This document shows, in pieces, positions 1 to 8,944 of a stretch of 64,000 bases of DNA. The notes under the pieces are model-generated. The model did no database searches, had not been told where the DNA came from, and worked only from the letters and a program-made list of their open reading frames with translations. Every line of letters starts with the position of its first letter. The stretch's first letter is position 1. Origin of the DNA: Natronomonas salina (GTDB lineage: Archaea; Halobacteriota; Halobacteria; Halobacteriales; Haloarculaceae); contig NZ_CP058335.1 of NCBI RefSeq assembly GCF_013391105.1, forward strand, positions 3,348,001 to 3,412,000. Reading direction: 5' to 3'. The translations under genes and the position numbers were made by a program.

Positions 1-1005
1 GCCGAGGACACCTTCGGCGCCTCCGACCGCTCGCCGGCGGTCCTCCGGCCCGCCGAGTCGCCGGCCTCGGGGGCCGCCGTCCGCGTCCACACCGGGAGCG
101 AACTCCCGGAGGGCGCCGACGCCGTGGTGATGGTCGAGCAGACAGATCAGGTCGGACGGGAACTCGAGGTCTTCGACGCCGTCGCCGAAGGGGAGAACGT
201 CGCGCCGGTCGGCGAGGACGTCGAGGCCGGCCAGCGGCTCTACGAACCGGGCCACCGGCTCCGACCGTCGGACCTCGGACTGCTGAAGGGGACGGGCCTC
301 GACACCGTCGAACTCGTCGCCGAGCCGGAGGTCGCCGTGATCCCGACGGGCGAGGAACTGGTGCAGTCGGACCCCGAGCCCGGCGAGGTGGTGGAGACGA
401 ACCGGTTCACCGTCTCCCGGCTGGCCGAGCGCTGGGGCGCCGACGTGAAGCGTCGCCCCATCGTCACCGACGACCGCGAGGCGCTCCGGGCGGCCGTCCA
501 GCGGGACCTCACCCGCGACGTCGTCGTCACGACCGGGGGCTCCTCGGTCGGCGAGCGCGACCTGATACCCGAGGTGGTCGACGACCTCGGCGAGGTGTTC
601 GTCCACGGCGTCGCGCTGAAGCCCGGCCACCCGGTCGCGTTAGGTCGCGTCGAGGGCGTGACGGTCGTGATGCTGCCGGGCTACCCCGTCGCCGCCATCG
701 TCAACGCCGTCCAGTTCCTCCGGCCGCTGATCAAGCACCTCGGCCGGATGCCGGCCGAGCCGCTGCCGACCCGGGAGGCCACGCTGACCCGGAAGATCAG
801 GAGCGAGCCGGGCGTCAAGACGTTCGTCCGCGTTCAACTGGACGAGACGGCGGACGGTCTCGAGGCGACGCCCACGCGAGCGAGCGGGTCGGGCGTCCTC
901 TCCAGCGTCGCGCTCGCGGACGGGTGGGTAGTCGTCGAGGAACAGCGCGAGGGCGTCCCCGAGGGCGAGACCGTGACCGTCGAGAACTGGGAGTACAACC
1001 AGTAG
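1..1005 (+). CDS. moeA: Molybdopterin molybdenumtransferase MoeA, 5' end outside window
   Basis: The frame is open from the first base, so the N-terminus lies upstream of the window. The visible 334 residues contain the typical MoeA stretch with GADAVVMVE, the GDLxL-like linker, a central molybdopterin-binding fold with IPTGEELV and TTGGSSVGERD, and LPGYPVAAI near the C-terminal beta domain. MoeA inserts molybdate into adenylylated molybdopterin in the last step of molybdenum cofactor synthesis. Unlike the second moeA at 5077, this copy ends after the MoeA C domain and has no extra binding-protein domain. The two copies are separated by the pst operon. Confidence 0.93.
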   Translation, partial: AEDTFGASDRSPAVLRPAESPASGAAVRVHTGSELPEGADAVVMVEQTDQVGRELEVFDAVAEGENVAPVGEDVEAGQRLYEPGHRLRPSDLGLLKGTGLDTVELVAEPEVAVIPTGEELVQSDPEPGEVVETNRFTVSRLAERWGADVKRRPIVTDDREALRAAVQRDLTRDVVVTTGGSSVGERDLIPEVVDDLGEVFVHGVALKPGHPVALGRVEGVTVVMLPGYPVAAIVNAVQFLRPLIKHLGRMPAEPLPTREATLTRKIRSEPGVKTFVRVQLDETADGLEATPTRASGSGVLSSVALADGWVVVEEQREGVPEGETVTVENWEYNQ

Positions 1006-1326
1006 ACCGTGCGACTGGGTGGCAGACGCGCTCCGGCCGTCCGTCAGGAGTAGCGGCAACATTTCGGCTGTCCTCCGATTCTCCGCGACACCAGTCGGTG
1101 ATGAAACCGCCGCCTGACCCAAAGCCGATGCCGTGGATGGACGCGTAGCGACAGTGGGGGCGGTAGCGAAGTCTCCTGCCTGAAGAGGGGGCGGTCGCGT
1201 GCTGGGTTCCGAATGGGAGAGACCCCCTGTCGCACCAAGCGGAGAATATTGCTCTTTCCGAGATGAGTGAGGAATAATTGCGGGTTGACGAGCCCATACA
1301 AGAGGGTAGTGAATAGAGAAGGTCCA
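1006..1326. other. Intergenic region upstream of pstS
   Basis: This 321-base stretch holds the moeA 3' side and the pstS leader. I see no convincing gene. A 15-codon proline-rich frame (1101-1148) is present but too short to support. AT-rich patches lie at 1244-1250 and near 1291-1298, the latter about 30 nt before the pstS start and the better TATA candidate. I cannot point to a defined phosphate-response operator. Confidence 0.5.
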
Positions 1327-2304
1327 ATGACACGACGGTATTCACGACGGTCTGTGGTTCAGTTCGCTGGTGCGGGGACGGTCGCTGCACTGGCTGGCTG
1401 TACCGGCGGCGGCGACAGCGGTGATGCGGTCAGGATCTCCGGCGGCGTCGGGCCGCTGCCGATGGTAGAGGTGTGGGCGGACCTCTACGAGGAGGAGCAC
1501 GACACGACGTTCGACATCTCCGGCGGCGGCACCGGCGTCGGGGTCTCGGACGTCCTGAACGGGCAGGTCGACATCGCGATGATGGGTCGGGAACCCCAGC
1601 AGGAGGAGAACGACCAGGGGCTGTTCGCCGTCCCGATGCTGATCGACACCGTGGTCGCCACGGTCAACGAGAACAACCCGGTCCTCGACGAGATCCAGTC
1701 GCAGGGGCTCACCCGCGAGGACCTCGAGGCCATCTTCACGCGGGAGGTCACTACCTGGGGCGAGGTCGTCGGCACCGACGCCGACGAGGAGATCGTCGTC
1801 TACGGTCGATCGGACGCCTCCGCGGCCTACAAGAAGTGGGGCGACTTCCTGGGCGGCGAGGACGGCGCGTACACCGAGAGCGAACTCGAGGACCTCGCCG
1901 ACGCGAACCACAACGGCGACCAGCCGGTCGCCGAGGCCGTCGGCAGCAACGAGAACGCCATCTCGATGAACAACATCAACTACGTCTACGACCTCTCCAG
2001 CGGGGAACTCGAGGGCAACATCCGGCCGGTCCCCCTGGACCGGGACGGCGACGGACTCTCCGAGGAGGAGGACTTCTACGAGACGCGGGACGAGTTCCTC
2101 TCGGCCGTCGAGGCGGGCGACTACCCCTCGCCGCCGGCCCGGGAGATGTTCCTCGCCTCGGACGAGGGCTTCGAGGGCGAGGCCGCGGACTTCGTCGAGT
2201 GGGTGCTCTCCGACGGCCAGGAGTACGTCCGGGAGAACGGCTACGTCCCCCTGGACGACCAGCGCCTCGAAGAAGCCCAGACCAAGCTCGAAGAGGGACC
2301 GTAA
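1327..2304 (+). CDS. pstS: Phosphate ABC transporter substrate-binding lipoprotein PstS
   Basis: This 325-residue protein opens with a Tat signal (RRYSRRSVVQF) and a lipobox ending AALAGC, so it should be anchored outside the membrane. The mature part has PstS-type elements: ISGGVGPLPMVE near the start, GGGTGVG in the phosphate loop region, and VVYGRSDASAAYKKW. It captures phosphate for the PstCAB pore. I chose ATG 1327, not an in-frame GTG at 1267, because it places the RR motif at the N-terminus. pstC follows after 6 bases, giving a tight pstSCAB operon. Confidence 0.95.
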   Translation: MTRRYSRRSVVQFAGAGTVAALAGCTGGGDSGDAVRISGGVGPLPMVEVWADLYEEEHDTTFDISGGGTGVGVSDVLNGQVDIAMMGREPQQEENDQGLFAVPMLIDTVVATVNENNPVLDEIQSQGLTREDLEAIFTREVTTWGEVVGTDADEEIVVYGRSDASAAYKKWGDFLGGEDGAYTESELEDLADANHNGDQPVAEAVGSNENAISMNNINYVYDLSSGELEGNIRPVPLDRDGDGLSEEEDFYETRDEFLSAVEAGDYPSPPAREMFLASDEGFEGEAADFVEWVLSDGQEYVRENGYVPLDDQRLEEAQTKLEEGP

Positions 2305-2310
2305 TCGAAC

Positions 2311-3246
2311 ATGGCTGACTCGACCGGTGGAGCGCAGTCCGGCGGCGGCCGGCTCCGACGGCGGTTGCTCGCCGAGCGGGCGAGCAGCTACTGGCTCCGC
2401 GGCGCGGGCTACTTCGCCGTCGCGCTGTTCGTCCTGATCGTCCTGACGCTGCTGTACAAGTCGCTCCCGCTGCTGTCGGAGTACTCGCTGGTCCGGGCGA
2501 TCACCTCCGCGAACTGGGACCCCGCCCAGAACGAGTTCGGGTTCATGCCGGCCATCGTCGGCACGATATACGTCACCGGATTGTCGATGCTCATGGGGAC
2601 GCCCATCGCGATCCTCGCGGCCATCTACATCGCCGAGTACGCGGAGGGCCGGACGCAGGCCCTCGTCTCGTCGTTCATCGACGTGCTGGCGGCGATCCCG
2701 AGCGTCATCTTCGGGCTGGTCGCGCTCGTCGTGGTCGTCCCGTTCGTCGGTGACTACCTCGCGCCGGCCGTCGGGGCCAACGCCACCGGCCTGGGGATAC
2801 TGACCGTCAGCCTCGTGATGGCCATCGTCGTCACGCCGTTCATGATCTCGCTGTCCGTCGAGTCCCTGGAGGCGCTCCCCGACGAGTTGCGGGAGTCCTC
2901 GCTGGGCGTCGGCGCGACGAAGTGGGAGACCATCCGGTCGGTCCTCCTGCGGGCCGCCGGCCCGGGCATCTTCTCGGCCATCCTGCTGGGCTTCGGTCGC
3001 GTCTTCGGGGCGACCATCGTCCCGGCGATGCTGATCGGCGGCCAGACCCACGTCCCCGACTCGGTGTTCGCGACGGGCCAGACGCTGCCGACCCTCATCG
3101 TCAACGACTTCGGCGAGCTGATGTCGCTGCCGCTGACCCAGTCGGCGCTGATCTTCGTCGGGCTGATGCTGGTCGTGGTCGTCTGGCTGTTCAACTTCGG
3201 GGCGATGCTCGTCCGCCGCCGGCTCCAGCGGAGGTGGCAGTTCTGA
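2311..3246 (+). CDS. pstC: Phosphate ABC transporter permease PstC
   Basis: This 311-residue inner permease has about six hydrophobic segments and a BPD_transp_1 loop with EALPDELRESSLGVGATKWE, the EAA-type ATPase docking site. The first transmembrane segment follows a short arginine-rich cytoplasmic tail. It pairs with PstA to form the phosphate channel. Its TGA stop overlaps the pstA ATG by one base (TGATG), which indicates translational coupling. Confidence 0.95.
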   Translation: MADSTGGAQSGGGRLRRRLLAERASSYWLRGAGYFAVALFVLIVLTLLYKSLPLLSEYSLVRAITSANWDPAQNEFGFMPAIVGTIYVTGLSMLMGTPIAILAAIYIAEYAEGRTQALVSSFIDVLAAIPSVIFGLVALVVVVPFVGDYLAPAVGANATGLGILTVSLVMAIVVTPFMISLSVESLEALPDELRESSLGVGATKWETIRSVLLRAAGPGIFSAILLGFGRVFGATIVPAMLIGGQTHVPDSVFATGQTLPTLIVNDFGELMSLPLTQSALIFVGLMLVVVVWLFNFGAMLVRRRLQRRWQF

Positions 3247-4106
3247 TGGACCGCTACGCGAAGCAGCGACTCGTCGGGGCGCTCGTCCGCGGGGCCGCCG
3301 CGCTCGTCGTCGCCGTGATGGTGCTGGTCGTCGCCGTGACCGTCTACCGGGGCGGTCGCGTCTTCCTGACGAACCCGTCGGTCGTGGTCACCCCGCCGGG
3401 GTCGCGGTACATGCTCGAGGCGGAGGGCGGGTTCCTCCACGCGGTCCTGGGGAGCATCTTCATCGTCGGGCCGGCGACGGTCGTCTCGGCGGTGCTCGCG
3501 GTGTCGACGGCGACGTACCTCCAGAGCGACTACTCCAGCGAGCGGTTCTCCGAGGTCGTCAACATGTTCCTGAACGTGCTCTGGGGGACGCCGCCCATCG
3601 TCTACGGCGTGTTCGTCCTGACGGTCATCATCGCCATCGGCGCCCGGACGAGCCTGTTCTTCGGCATCGTCGCCATCGCCGTCTTCCAGTACCCGATCAT
3701 GACGCGGTACACCGACGAGGCGCTCCGCTCGGCGCCCGGGACGGTCCGCGAGGCGACCTACGGGCTCGGTGCGACGCGGTTCGAGAGCGCCATCATGACC
3801 GCCCGCGCGGCGCTGCCGGGGATCGTCGCGGGGGTCATCATGGGCTTCGCCCGCGGGATCGGCGACGCGGCGACGGTGCTGTTCACCGCGGGCCGCAGCA
3901 CCCGGATGCCGGGCGGCCCGTTCGAACCCGCGACGACGCTGCCGGTCCTCATCTTCGACCAGGCGATGTCGTTCAACGCGGAGGTGCGCTCGCACGCCTA
4001 CGCCGCGTCGTTCGTCCTCATCGTCGTCGTGCTGGGACTGATACTGCTCTCGAAGCTGCTGGCGGGCCGCTACGCGCGGTTCGCACCCGGAGGTCGACAC
4101 TCATGA
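3246..4106 (+). CDS. pstA: Phosphate ABC transporter permease PstA
   Basis: This is the second permease, 286 residues, with multiple membrane segments and an ATPase docking loop around SAPGTVREATYGLGATRFE. The frame extends far upstream inside pstC, but the supported start is the ATG overlapping the pstC stop. The 3' end overlaps pstB by four bases (ATGA). The content and order of domains are those of PstA, the partner of PstC in high-affinity phosphate import. Confidence 0.94.
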   Translation: MDRYAKQRLVGALVRGAAALVVAVMVLVVAVTVYRGGRVFLTNPSVVVTPPGSRYMLEAEGGFLHAVLGSIFIVGPATVVSAVLAVSTATYLQSDYSSERFSEVVNMFLNVLWGTPPIVYGVFVLTVIIAIGARTSLFFGIVAIAVFQYPIMTRYTDEALRSAPGTVREATYGLGATRFESAIMTARAALPGIVAGVIMGFARGIGDAATVLFTAGRSTRMPGGPFEPATTLPVLIFDQAMSFNAEVRSHAYAASFVLIVVVLGLILLSKLLAGRYARFAPGGRHS

Positions 4107-4954
4107 CAGACACTGCACTCGCCACCGACAACCTTGCCGTAACGTACACCGGGAACCGCGTCGTCGACGCCGTGAAGGGCGTCACCCTCGAGTTCCCGGA
4201 GAACCGCCTGACAGCCATCATCGGACCGTCGGGCTGCGGGAAGTCGACGCTCCTGAAGGCCCTGAACCGGCTCCACGACATCCAACCGAACGTCGAGATC
4301 ACGGGCGACGTCCTCTTAGGCGGGCAGTCGGTCTACCAGACAGACGACCCGGCCCCGGAGATCCGCCGGCGCATCGGTTACGTCCCCCAGGAGCCGACGC
4401 CGCTACCCGTCTCGATCTACGAGAACGTCGCCTACGGCCTGCGGATCCACGGCGGTTACGAGGACGAGGACGAACTCGACGACCTCGTCGAGGAGTACCT
4501 GCGGAAGGTGAACCTCTGGGAGGAGGTCGAGGGCCGCCTCGACGCCCCAGGTGCCGAGCTCTCGACGGGGCAGATCCAGCGGCTCTGCCTGGCCCGGTCG
4601 CTGGCCGTCGAGCCGGAGGTCCTGCTCTGCGACGAGGTGACCTCCGCGCTGGACCCCGTCTCCGCCGAGAACGTCGAGGAGACGCTCGCGGACCTCAAGG
4701 AGGAGTACACGATCGTGATGGTCACCCACAGCATGGACCAGGCCCGGCGGCTGGCCGACGAGGTGGTCTTCCTCTACCTCGGGGAGGTCGTCGAGACCGG
4801 CGACGTGAAGTCCTTCTTCGAGAACCCCCAGAAGGAACGCACCAGGCAGTTCATCCGGGGGCACACGCCCGTCGAACCCGACGAGTCCGATGGCGGGACG
4901 TCTCCCGAGCCCGAACCGGACCCGGCGTCGGACGAGGCCGTCGCGGGCCGCTGA
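4103..4954 (+). CDS. pstB: Phosphate ABC transporter ATP-binding protein PstB
   Basis: This 283-residue ABC ATPase has Walker A GPSGCGKST at residues 41-49, the Q-loop in YVPQEP, the signature motif as LSTGQ (153-157, a variant of LSGGQ), Walker B LLCDE (174-178) and the switch His in VTHS. The PhoT/PstB subfamily is supported by its place directly after pstA and by the insert holding ENVAYGLRIHG. An acidic proline-rich tail of about 35 residues extends past the ABC fold. A phoU gene often follows pstB but none is next here. Confidence 0.94.
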   Translation: MTDTALATDNLAVTYTGNRVVDAVKGVTLEFPENRLTAIIGPSGCGKSTLLKALNRLHDIQPNVEITGDVLLGGQSVYQTDDPAPEIRRRIGYVPQEPTPLPVSIYENVAYGLRIHGGYEDEDELDDLVEEYLRKVNLWEEVEGRLDAPGAELSTGQIQRLCLARSLAVEPEVLLCDEVTSALDPVSAENVEETLADLKEEYTIVMVTHSMDQARRLADEVVFLYLGEVVETGDVKSFFENPQKERTRQFIRGHTPVEPDESDGGTSPEPEPDPASDEAVAGR

Positions 4955-5076
4955 GCGTCCGGGCCGGTCGCCGGAAAACGTAATGCCGACCGGGGGACAA
5001 TCGGGAGGCATGTACAGATGGCTCGCTCCGAACCGACGCCCGTCCAGACGGGTGGGGATCTCCTGCTGGAAGGCCG

Positions 5077-6957
5077 ATGCGTAGGAAGGAGTTCCGCGAC
5101 CTGGCCGACCCAGAGGACGCCCACGAGGCGATCGCCTCGCTCGACCTCCGCCCCGACGACGAGACCGTCCCGCTGCGCGAGTCCCGGGGTCGCGTCCTCG
5201 CCGAGCGCGTCGACGCCGACCTCGACGTGCCGGGGTTCGACCGCGCCAGCGTCGACGGCTACGCCGTGACGGCGCGGGACACCTTCGGCGCCGACGAGGC
5301 CGACCCCGTGCGGCTCGAACTGGTCGGCGAGGTCCACGCCGGCGCCGAACCGGACGTCGAGGTCGGCGAGGGGGAGTGCGCCGAGATATCCACGGGCGCC
5401 GTCCTGCCGCCGGGCGCCGACGCCGTCGTCATGGTCGAGCGAACCGACCGGGAGGACGACGAGGTCCTCGTCCGCACCTCGCTCGCACCGGGCGACCGCG
5501 TGATGTTCGCGGGCGCGGACGTGGCCGCGGGCGAACGCGCGCTCGGCCCCGGCACCGTGCTCACGCCCCGCGAGATCGGCCTGCTGTCCGCGCTCGGCGT
5601 CGACGAGGTGCCCGTCCGCGGGCGACCCACGGTCGGCATCATCTCGACGGGCGACGAACTCGTCCGACCGGGCGAGGCCCTCGACAGCGACGCCGGCGAG
5701 ATCTACGACGTCAACAGCTACACGACCGCGACCGCCGTCGAGGAGGCCGGCGGCGAGGCGCGGCTGTACCCCCACGCCGGCGACGACTACGAGGCGATGG
5801 AGTCGGTGCTCCGGGAGGCGGCCGCGGAGTGCGACCTCGTGCTCTCCTCGGGGTCGACCTCGGCCTCTGCGGTGGACGTCATCTACCGGGTCGTCGAGGA
5901 GGCCGGCGAACTGCTGCTGCACGGCGTCGCCGTCAAGCCGGGCAAACCAATGCTCGTCGGCCGCCTGCAGGACAGCGCCTACGTCGGGCTCCCCGGCTAC
6001 CCCGTCTCGGCGCTCACCATCTTCCGGACGTTCGTCGCGCCCGCCATCCGCGAGGCTGCGGGGCTACCGGAACCGGAGACCGCGACCGTCGAGGGGGAGA
6101 TGGCCGTCAGGGAGCGGTACGCAGAGGGTCGGCTGCGGTACATGCCGGTCGGGCTCGTTTCGGACGGCGACGGGAACACGCTCGTCTACCCGGTCGACAA
6201 GGGCAGCGGGGCGACGACGAGCCTCGTGGAGGCCGACGGCGTCGTCGCGGTGCCGCCGGACGTCGAGTACCTCGAGGCCGGCGAGCGCGTCGAGGTACAG
6301 CTGTTCTCGCCCGAGGTCCGCCCGCCGTCCGTGTTCGGCGCCGGCGAGGACGACCCGGCGCTCTCGCGGGTGCTCGACCGCGTCTCCCGGCCCCGGTACC
6401 TCGGCGTCGGCACCCGCCAGGGGCGTCGGCGGCTCCGCGACGGCGTCACCGACGTCGCGGTGGTCACGGGCGACGGGACACCCGGGGACGCCACCGAACT
6501 CGGCGGCTGGACCCGCGAGTGGGGCCTGGTCGTCCCGGACGGGAACCCGACGGGCGTCGAGAACCTGGTAGACCTCGTCGACGACGACCTCCGGTTCGTC
6601 AACCGGACGACCGACGCAGGCCTGCGGACGACCCTCGACGACGCCGTCGCCGCACTGGCCGACGACCGGGGCGTCGACCGCCACGAGCTGGTCGAGGCCG
6701 TCGACGGCTACGAGTTCGCCGTGCGGGCCCACGAGTCGCCCGCCAGGAAGGTCCTGTCCGGGTCGGCCGACGCCGGGCTAGGGCTCCGGGTGACCGCCGA
6801 CCGGCTGGGGATGGACTTCGTCCCCTGCGGCGACGAGCCGGTCCGCGTCCTCGCCAGCGACGACCGCCTCGAGAAGCGGGGCGTCCAGCGCCTCCGGGAC
6901 GCCGTCGTGGACGCCGCCGACGTCCTCGACGACCTGCCCGGATACGGGCCGCTGTAG
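5077..6957 (+). CDS. moeA: MoeA fused to a C-terminal substrate-binding-like (PBP) domain
   Basis: This 626-residue protein has two parts. Residues 1 to about 405 form a complete MoeA (DRASVDGYAVTARD, GADAVVMVERTD, IISTGDELVRPG, LPGYPVSALTIF). Residues from about 420 to the end resemble the periplasmic-binding-protein-like domain found fused to MoeA in many archaea (GTRQGRRRLRDGVTDVAVV, then AGLGLRVTADRLGMDFVP). The fused half may sense molybdate or a cofactor intermediate, but that is inference. Starts are limited to ATG 5077 by the upstream frame. It lies 122 bases after pstB and is probably transcribed separately. Confidence 0.93.
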   Translation: MRRKEFRDLADPEDAHEAIASLDLRPDDETVPLRESRGRVLAERVDADLDVPGFDRASVDGYAVTARDTFGADEADPVRLELVGEVHAGAEPDVEVGEGECAEISTGAVLPPGADAVVMVERTDREDDEVLVRTSLAPGDRVMFAGADVAAGERALGPGTVLTPREIGLLSALGVDEVPVRGRPTVGIISTGDELVRPGEALDSDAGEIYDVNSYTTATAVEEAGGEARLYPHAGDDYEAMESVLREAAAECDLVLSSGSTSASAVDVIYRVVEEAGELLLHGVAVKPGKPMLVGRLQDSAYVGLPGYPVSALTIFRTFVAPAIREAAGLPEPETATVEGEMAVRERYAEGRLRYMPVGLVSDGDGNTLVYPVDKGSGATTSLVEADGVVAVPPDVEYLEAGERVEVQLFSPEVRPPSVFGAGEDDPALSRVLDRVSRPRYLGVGTRQGRRRLRDGVTDVAVVTGDGTPGDATELGGWTREWGLVVPDGNPTGVENLVDLVDDDLRFVNRTTDAGLRTTLDDAVAALADDRGVDRHELVEAVDGYEFAVRAHESPARKVLSGSADAGLGLRVTADRLGMDFVPCGDEPVRVLASDDRLEKRGVQRLRDAVVDAADVLDDLPGYGPL

Positions 6958-7028
6958 CGGAAGAGCAGGCTCTTCAGCCGCCCCGTCGCTCGCCGACGTG
7001 AACTGGTTCGAGAAGCGTCTCTCCGAAA

Positions 7029-7658
7029 CTACTGCAGGAGTTCGTCGACCCGCTCGAGGCGGTGGTCGCCGACGACGCACATGCCGCGGCGCTCGTGGCC
7101 GTGGCGCTCGACGTGGGCGCCGTCGAGGCCGGCGTTCCACGCCGCCCCGACGTCCTGGGGGCCGTCGCCGACGAGCACGCCTGGGCCGCCGTTGGCGCCC
7201 GCTTCCTGCAGTGCCATGTGGACCGGCTCGGGGTCGGGTTTCCAGCCGGTCTCCTCCGTACAGCAGACGACGGCGTCGAACCAGTCGCGGATGTCCAGGC
7301 CCTCGAGGATCGGGTCCGTGAGGTACTGCTGGCAGTGGGTGACGAGGACGGTCGGCGCCTCGATGTCGGCGACGGCCGCCGCGTCGTCGTAGAGAAACGT
7401 GGCGTCGGCGCGGGCCTCGGGGCTCTCCTCCTCGTGGAAGACCTCCCAGAAGGCCTCGACGTCGATGCCCCACTCGGCGAGCTGGTCGTTACGGAAGCCG
7501 CCGAGGCCGTGCCAGACCGCCTCGGCCTGCCGGTCGGTGAAGTCGTAGCCGAGCCGGTCGCCCACCCGGTCGAAGACGTCGTGGACGTAGTCGGGTTCGA
7601 CGTCGATGAGCGTCCCGTCCAGGTCGAACACCCACTTGTCGTACGACGATGCCGTCAT
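7029..7658 (-). CDS. HAD-superfamily hydrolase, phosphoglycolate phosphatase-like
   Basis: This 209-residue HAD subfamily IA phosphatase has all four motifs: FDLDGT near residues 11-16 with the nucleophile and acid Asp pair, a motif II Thr in VLVTH, the lysine in GWKPDPEP and motif IV VGDGPQDVGAAWNAG. An alpha-helical cap lies between motifs I and II. Cytosolic dephosphorylation of a small phosphometabolite is expected, but the substrate cannot be read from the sequence. It is convergent with the moeA fusion upstream in the window. Confidence 0.88.
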   Translation of the reverse strand: MTASSYDKWVFDLDGTLIDVEPDYVHDVFDRVGDRLGYDFTDRQAEAVWHGLGGFRNDQLAEWGIDVEAFWEVFHEEESPEARADATFLYDDAAAVADIEAPTVLVTHCQQYLTDPILEGLDIRDWFDAVVCCTEETGWKPDPEPVHMALQEAGANGGPGVLVGDGPQDVGAAWNAGLDGAHVERHGHERRGMCVVGDHRLERVDELLQ

Positions 7659-7843
7659 GGGCCCCGGAGTAGGCCGTTCGGGGATAAGTGCTTTCCGGCG
7701 GGGTCGCCGTTCGAGTCCGTTCGTACGGCCTCGCGGTAATTTCGCTCCTCTCGACGCCGACCCGGCGGTGCGAACGGTCGTGAACGGAGATGGAGCGTTC
7801 GAACGGCCACCATGCTTTTGACTAGTTAGTTGTCTACTATCTG

Positions 7844-8911
7844 ATGATGACAGACGATCGGCTGTACGACGAGGAGCGAATCGCGGGCATCGACCGGCGG
7901 AAGTTCATCGTGGTCGGGGGCGGCGTCGGCGCGGCGCTGCTGGCCGGCTGCACCAGCGACGACCCCTCCGGCAACGACTCGCCGGACGGGTCCGACGGGA
8001 CCGACACACCGGCGGGCGACGCCGCGAGCTTCCGGCTGCTCGTCAGCGACGCGCCGGCCGACATCGGCGACTTCGACCGGTTGGACGTCACGCTGGACAG
8101 CGCCCGCGTCTTCGAGGGGGGCGACGAGGGCGAGAGCACCGAGACCGAGGAGGGTACTGACACGGAGGACGGAACCGAGACGGACGCCGAGAACGGCACC
8201 GCAACCGAGACCTCCGGGGAGATGACCGAGTCCGTCGAGGAGGACGAACAGCAGACGGGCGAGGACGAGACGGCGACGGAGAACGGGACCGCGACCGACG
8301 GCGCCGACGGGGGCGAAGGCGGCGAAGAGGAGGGTGCAGACGACGAGGACGATGGGGAGGACCGCGGCTTCTACGTCCTCGACCTCGACGACCCGACGGT
8401 CGACCTCACCAAGGTCGTCGGCGACAAGGCGGTCGCCGTCTTCGACGGCGAACTCTCCGAGGGCAGCTACCAGAAGCTCGAACTCAACGTCGCCGACGTC
8501 GAGGGCATCGTCGACGGCGAGGCGGTCGAGGTCAAGGTCCCCAGCGAGAAGCTGCAGCTGACCAAGTCCTTCGAGGTCCGCGCCGGCGAGGAACTCGACT
8601 TCGTCTTCGACATCAACGTCGTCAAGCGGGGCAACCAGGCGAGCTACAACCTCAAGCCGGTCATCTCCCAGAGCGGGGTCCGCGGCAAGGACGTCGAGGT
8701 CGAGGAGGTCGGCGACGAGTCCGGCGAGGGCGAGTCAGAGAGCGAAGACGGATCGGACGACGGGACCGAGGAGGCCGACGACTCCGAAGGTGAGAACTCC
8801 ACCGACGATACCGACGACGCGGGGACGGAAACCGAGGCCGATTCGGACGACGGTGGCGCGGACGCCGGCAACGAGACCGACGGGACGGCCGGCAACGAGT
8901 CGAGCGCGTAG
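7844..8911 (+). CDS. DUF4382-type lipoprotein with acidic low-complexity inserts
   Basis: This 355-residue protein starts with a Tat-like signal (DRRKFIVVGGG) and a lipobox LLAGC, so it is likely a surface lipoprotein. The fold matches DUF4382: FRLLVSDAPADIGDFDRLDVTLDSARVF at the front and, after an insert, YVLDLDDPTVDLTKVVGDKA and SYQKLELNV. The domain is split by about 90 residues of Glu/Asp/Thr/Gly repeats, and a similar acidic tail of about 80 residues ends the protein. Its function is unknown. ATG 7844 is chosen because AT-rich sequence lies about 27 nt upstream. Confidence 0.8.
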   Translation: MMTDDRLYDEERIAGIDRRKFIVVGGGVGAALLAGCTSDDPSGNDSPDGSDGTDTPAGDAASFRLLVSDAPADIGDFDRLDVTLDSARVFEGGDEGESTETEEGTDTEDGTETDAENGTATETSGEMTESVEEDEQQTGEDETATENGTATDGADGGEGGEEEGADDEDDGEDRGFYVLDLDDPTVDLTKVVGDKAVAVFDGELSEGSYQKLELNVADVEGIVDGEAVEVKVPSEKLQLTKSFEVRAGEELDFVFDINVVKRGNQASYNLKPVISQSGVRGKDVEVEEVGDESGEGESESEDGSDDGTEEADDSEGENSTDDTDDAGTETEADSDDGGADAGNETDGTAGNESSA

Positions 8912-8944
8912 GACCTCCGGCCGCTATTCTGCCGCACTCGTCTC

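Noticed and set aside
1101-1148. 15-codon proline-rich frame upstream of pstS
   Set aside because: Too short to separate from chance and no clear promoter or ribosome site.
1342-3051. Long minus-strand frame of 569 codons opposite pstS and pstC
   Set aside because: It is an antisense shadow in GC-rich DNA, rich in Arg, Asp and Gly, with no domain, and it lies over two well-supported genes.
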